A stretch of DNA of 52,505 nucleotides from Sphingobacteriia bacterium (GTDB taxonomy: Bacteria; Bacteroidota; Bacteroidia; Bacteroidales; UBA7960): NCBI GenBank assembly GCA_011390575.1, contig JAABSE010000018.1, positions 1-52,505 of the forward strand. The letters run 5' to 3'. Position numbers and translations under genes: made by a program. Below, in pieces: positions 51,454 through 52,505 of the stretch (position 1 is its first letter; each line of letters opens with the position of its first letter). The notes below the pieces were generated by a model, which worked only from the letters and a program-made list of their open reading frames with translations, was not told where the DNA came from and did not search any database.

Positions 51454-52505
51454 TTATTTGATTTCAATGTTTAAAATGTTGACCTCATTTGTCAATAGAG
51501 AAATAAACTGTTGCTTGTCAATAATAATCCCTCCTTCACGGTATGGGTTCTCTTCCTGCCGGGAAGTCAGGGGTTGTCCGTTTAGGGTTGCTGTTTCTAC
51601 ACCGAAACCTTTTTTCCCTGTTTTATAGACCAGCCTGACCGGATGGCCCCAGAGGCTGGTTGAAGCTTCTGTGCCGTCGAAACCGGCAGGCATGACGGGA
51701 TCGATAATCAGGGTTGATGCATTGAGTCGGATTCCCAGCAGGCGTGTTGTTACCAGTCCATTGTAAATGCCAGGGCCGCTGGAATATACGCGCCATCCAC
51801 CTCTCACAGTCATTTTGCCTTCCAGTACATCGCTGTATTTCTGATCGGCTTCATACCGGGATTTGAATACTACATCCGAACTGCTGTAGTAGCAGTTGGC
51901 CTGCCGGATATCGCCACATGAAACCACCTTCCGGTAATCCACAGGAATAGCCTGTCGCAGGGCTTTCACAAAGGCTCCTGCTTTGCCCATGATAGCCAGA
52001 GATTCAGCATAGCGAATGTGTTCATGCACATACATGAGTCCAATCTCACGTCCAAAGAAGGTGCTGCTCTCTGCCCGCTGGAAAATTTTCTGGATGCCAC
52101 CCTTATAAGGCAATGGACGGTCCATGAGTCTGACGCCATCGGGTCCTTTCAGGTGCTTCTCCACCAGTTGCTGGTGCTTTTCTGCCTGTTCAGGAGTGAA
52201 AATGCCACTGATAATTCCGCGGTTCATGGGCAAAACGCTGTATTGTATCCCGGTTGTATTGTCCGTTGGATGAAGCATCACACTGATGCTGCCGTCCTTA
52301 TCCACAAGTCCGTAACCGGCTACCACATCCTCCTTTACGAGGTGCTGGTTGAAATCGGCTTTTATTTTTGAGCAAATATTTTCCATTTCCCGGGCTTTGG
52401 CCTGATCTCCTTTGAGCAGGTAAACCTGTTGTAGTTGTTTGAAAGCCTGGTAATTCATTTCCACGGTCCAGGAAGAAATCATTCGCTGCGCCAGTTCTTC
52501 GCTTA
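51454..52505 (-). CDS. GH94/GH36-type phosphorylase or glycosidase, C-terminal part
   Basis: The 349 residues seen are the end of a larger protein that continues past the right edge; the frame is open through 52503. It reads SEELAQRMISSWTVEMNYQAF, then TDNTTGIQYSVLPMNRGII, and GGWRVYSSGPGIYNGLV, followed by a beta-sheet end domain (FDGTEASTSLWGHPVRLVYK). The SSGPGIY motif is characteristic of the (alpha/alpha)6-barrel GH94-like group that includes cellobiose and 1,2-beta-oligoglucan phosphorylases. An internal Met at 52482 is not the start. With the GH3 downstream it suggests beta-glucan breakdown. Confidence 0.65.
   Translation of the reverse strand, partial: SEELAQRMISSWTVEMNYQAFKQLQQVYLLKGDQAKAREMENICSKIKADFNQHLVKEDVVAGYGLVDKDGSISVMLHPTDNTTGIQYSVLPMNRGIISGIFTPEQAEKHQQLVEKHLKGPDGVRLMDRPLPYKGGIQKIFQRAESSTFFGREIGLMYVHEHIRYAESLAIMGKAGAFVKALRQAIPVDYRKVVSCGDIRQANCYYSSSDVVFKSRYEADQKYSDVLEGKMTVRGGWRVYSSGPGIYNGLVTTRLLGIRLNASTLIIDPVMPAGFDGTEASTSLWGHPVRLVYKTGKKGFGVETATLNGQPLTSRQEENPYREGGIIIDKQQFISLLTNEVNILNIEIK

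Noticed and set aside
1..52505. CRISPR arrays, tRNAs, rRNAs, prophage genes, complete IS elements
   Set aside because: None recognised on reading both strands; the only mobile signal is the 177-bp non-coding element at 21397-21573.

Overview
The window looks like chromosome from a member of the Bacteroidota, probably a free-living Bacteroidales/Marinilabiliales-type organism (order-level placement is inference). The evidence is a type IX secretion component (PorZ), a secreted protein with a C-terminal T9SS sorting domain, two TonB receptors with N-terminal CarboxypepD-regulatory-like domains, a FISUMP lipoprotein, a B12-dependent ribonucleotide reductase, few Shine-Dalgarno sequences, and many TAnnTTTG-type -7 promoter boxes. 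Apart from one MITE-like element there is no phage or plasmid signal, and I saw no tRNA, rRNA or CRISPR.

Layout. 1-2 kb: start of an FAD-linked oxidase (minus) and a YihY/BrkB membrane protein. 2-12 kb: an envelope glycan cluster with three large GT-C-like membrane proteins, two GT2 glycosyltransferases, a hexapeptide acyltransferase, an AglD/LPG-synthase-like membrane protein and a polysaccharide deacetylase. 12-15 kb: recO overlapping porZ. 15.6-21.2 kb: two TonB receptors, the second ZnuD-like and paired with a small His-rich membrane protein, which suggests zinc or another divalent metal. 21.4-21.8 kb: a 177-bp MITE-like element and a DUF1328 small protein. 21.9-26.5 kb: a MacAB-type export operon (ATPase, two FtsX permeases, adaptor). 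26.9-28.9 kb: a large membrane protein I cannot place and a thioesterase. 29-35 kb: a housekeeping block (ssb, mutY, HU, a 29-residue ultra-basic AURKAIP1/COX24-like protein, rng, recX, and prfB with its programmed +1 frameshift). 35-40.6 kb: FISUMP lipoprotein, nrdJ, CsbD, a two-TM small protein and the decayed remains of an lmo0937-family gene.

40.7-52.5 kb is the carbohydrate section. A plus-strand run encodes a lipoprotein sugar isomerase-like TIM barrel, a DoxX membrane protein, two Tat-signal Gfo/Idh/MocA oxidoreductases and a DUF1080 (3-keto-disaccharide hydrolase) lipoprotein. A GLUT/XylE-type sugar transporter lies divergent to it. Together they look like a periplasmic route that oxidises glycosides at C3, cleaves the keto-glycoside and imports the sugar; the DoxX gene, translationally coupled to the first oxidoreductase, is the candidate link to the quinone pool. 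On the other strand lie a GH94/GH36-type phosphorylase or glycosidase (cut by the window edge), a secreted GH3 beta-glucosidase and a T9SS-exported protein with two nearly identical tandem domains.

The best leads are the Tat/DoxX 3-keto-glycoside cassette, the unplaced 512-residue membrane protein, the tandem-domain T9SS protein, the low-level features (prfB frameshift, 29-residue gene, lmo0937 pseudogene, MITE-like element), and the unexplained 549-bp gap between the 29-residue gene and rng.
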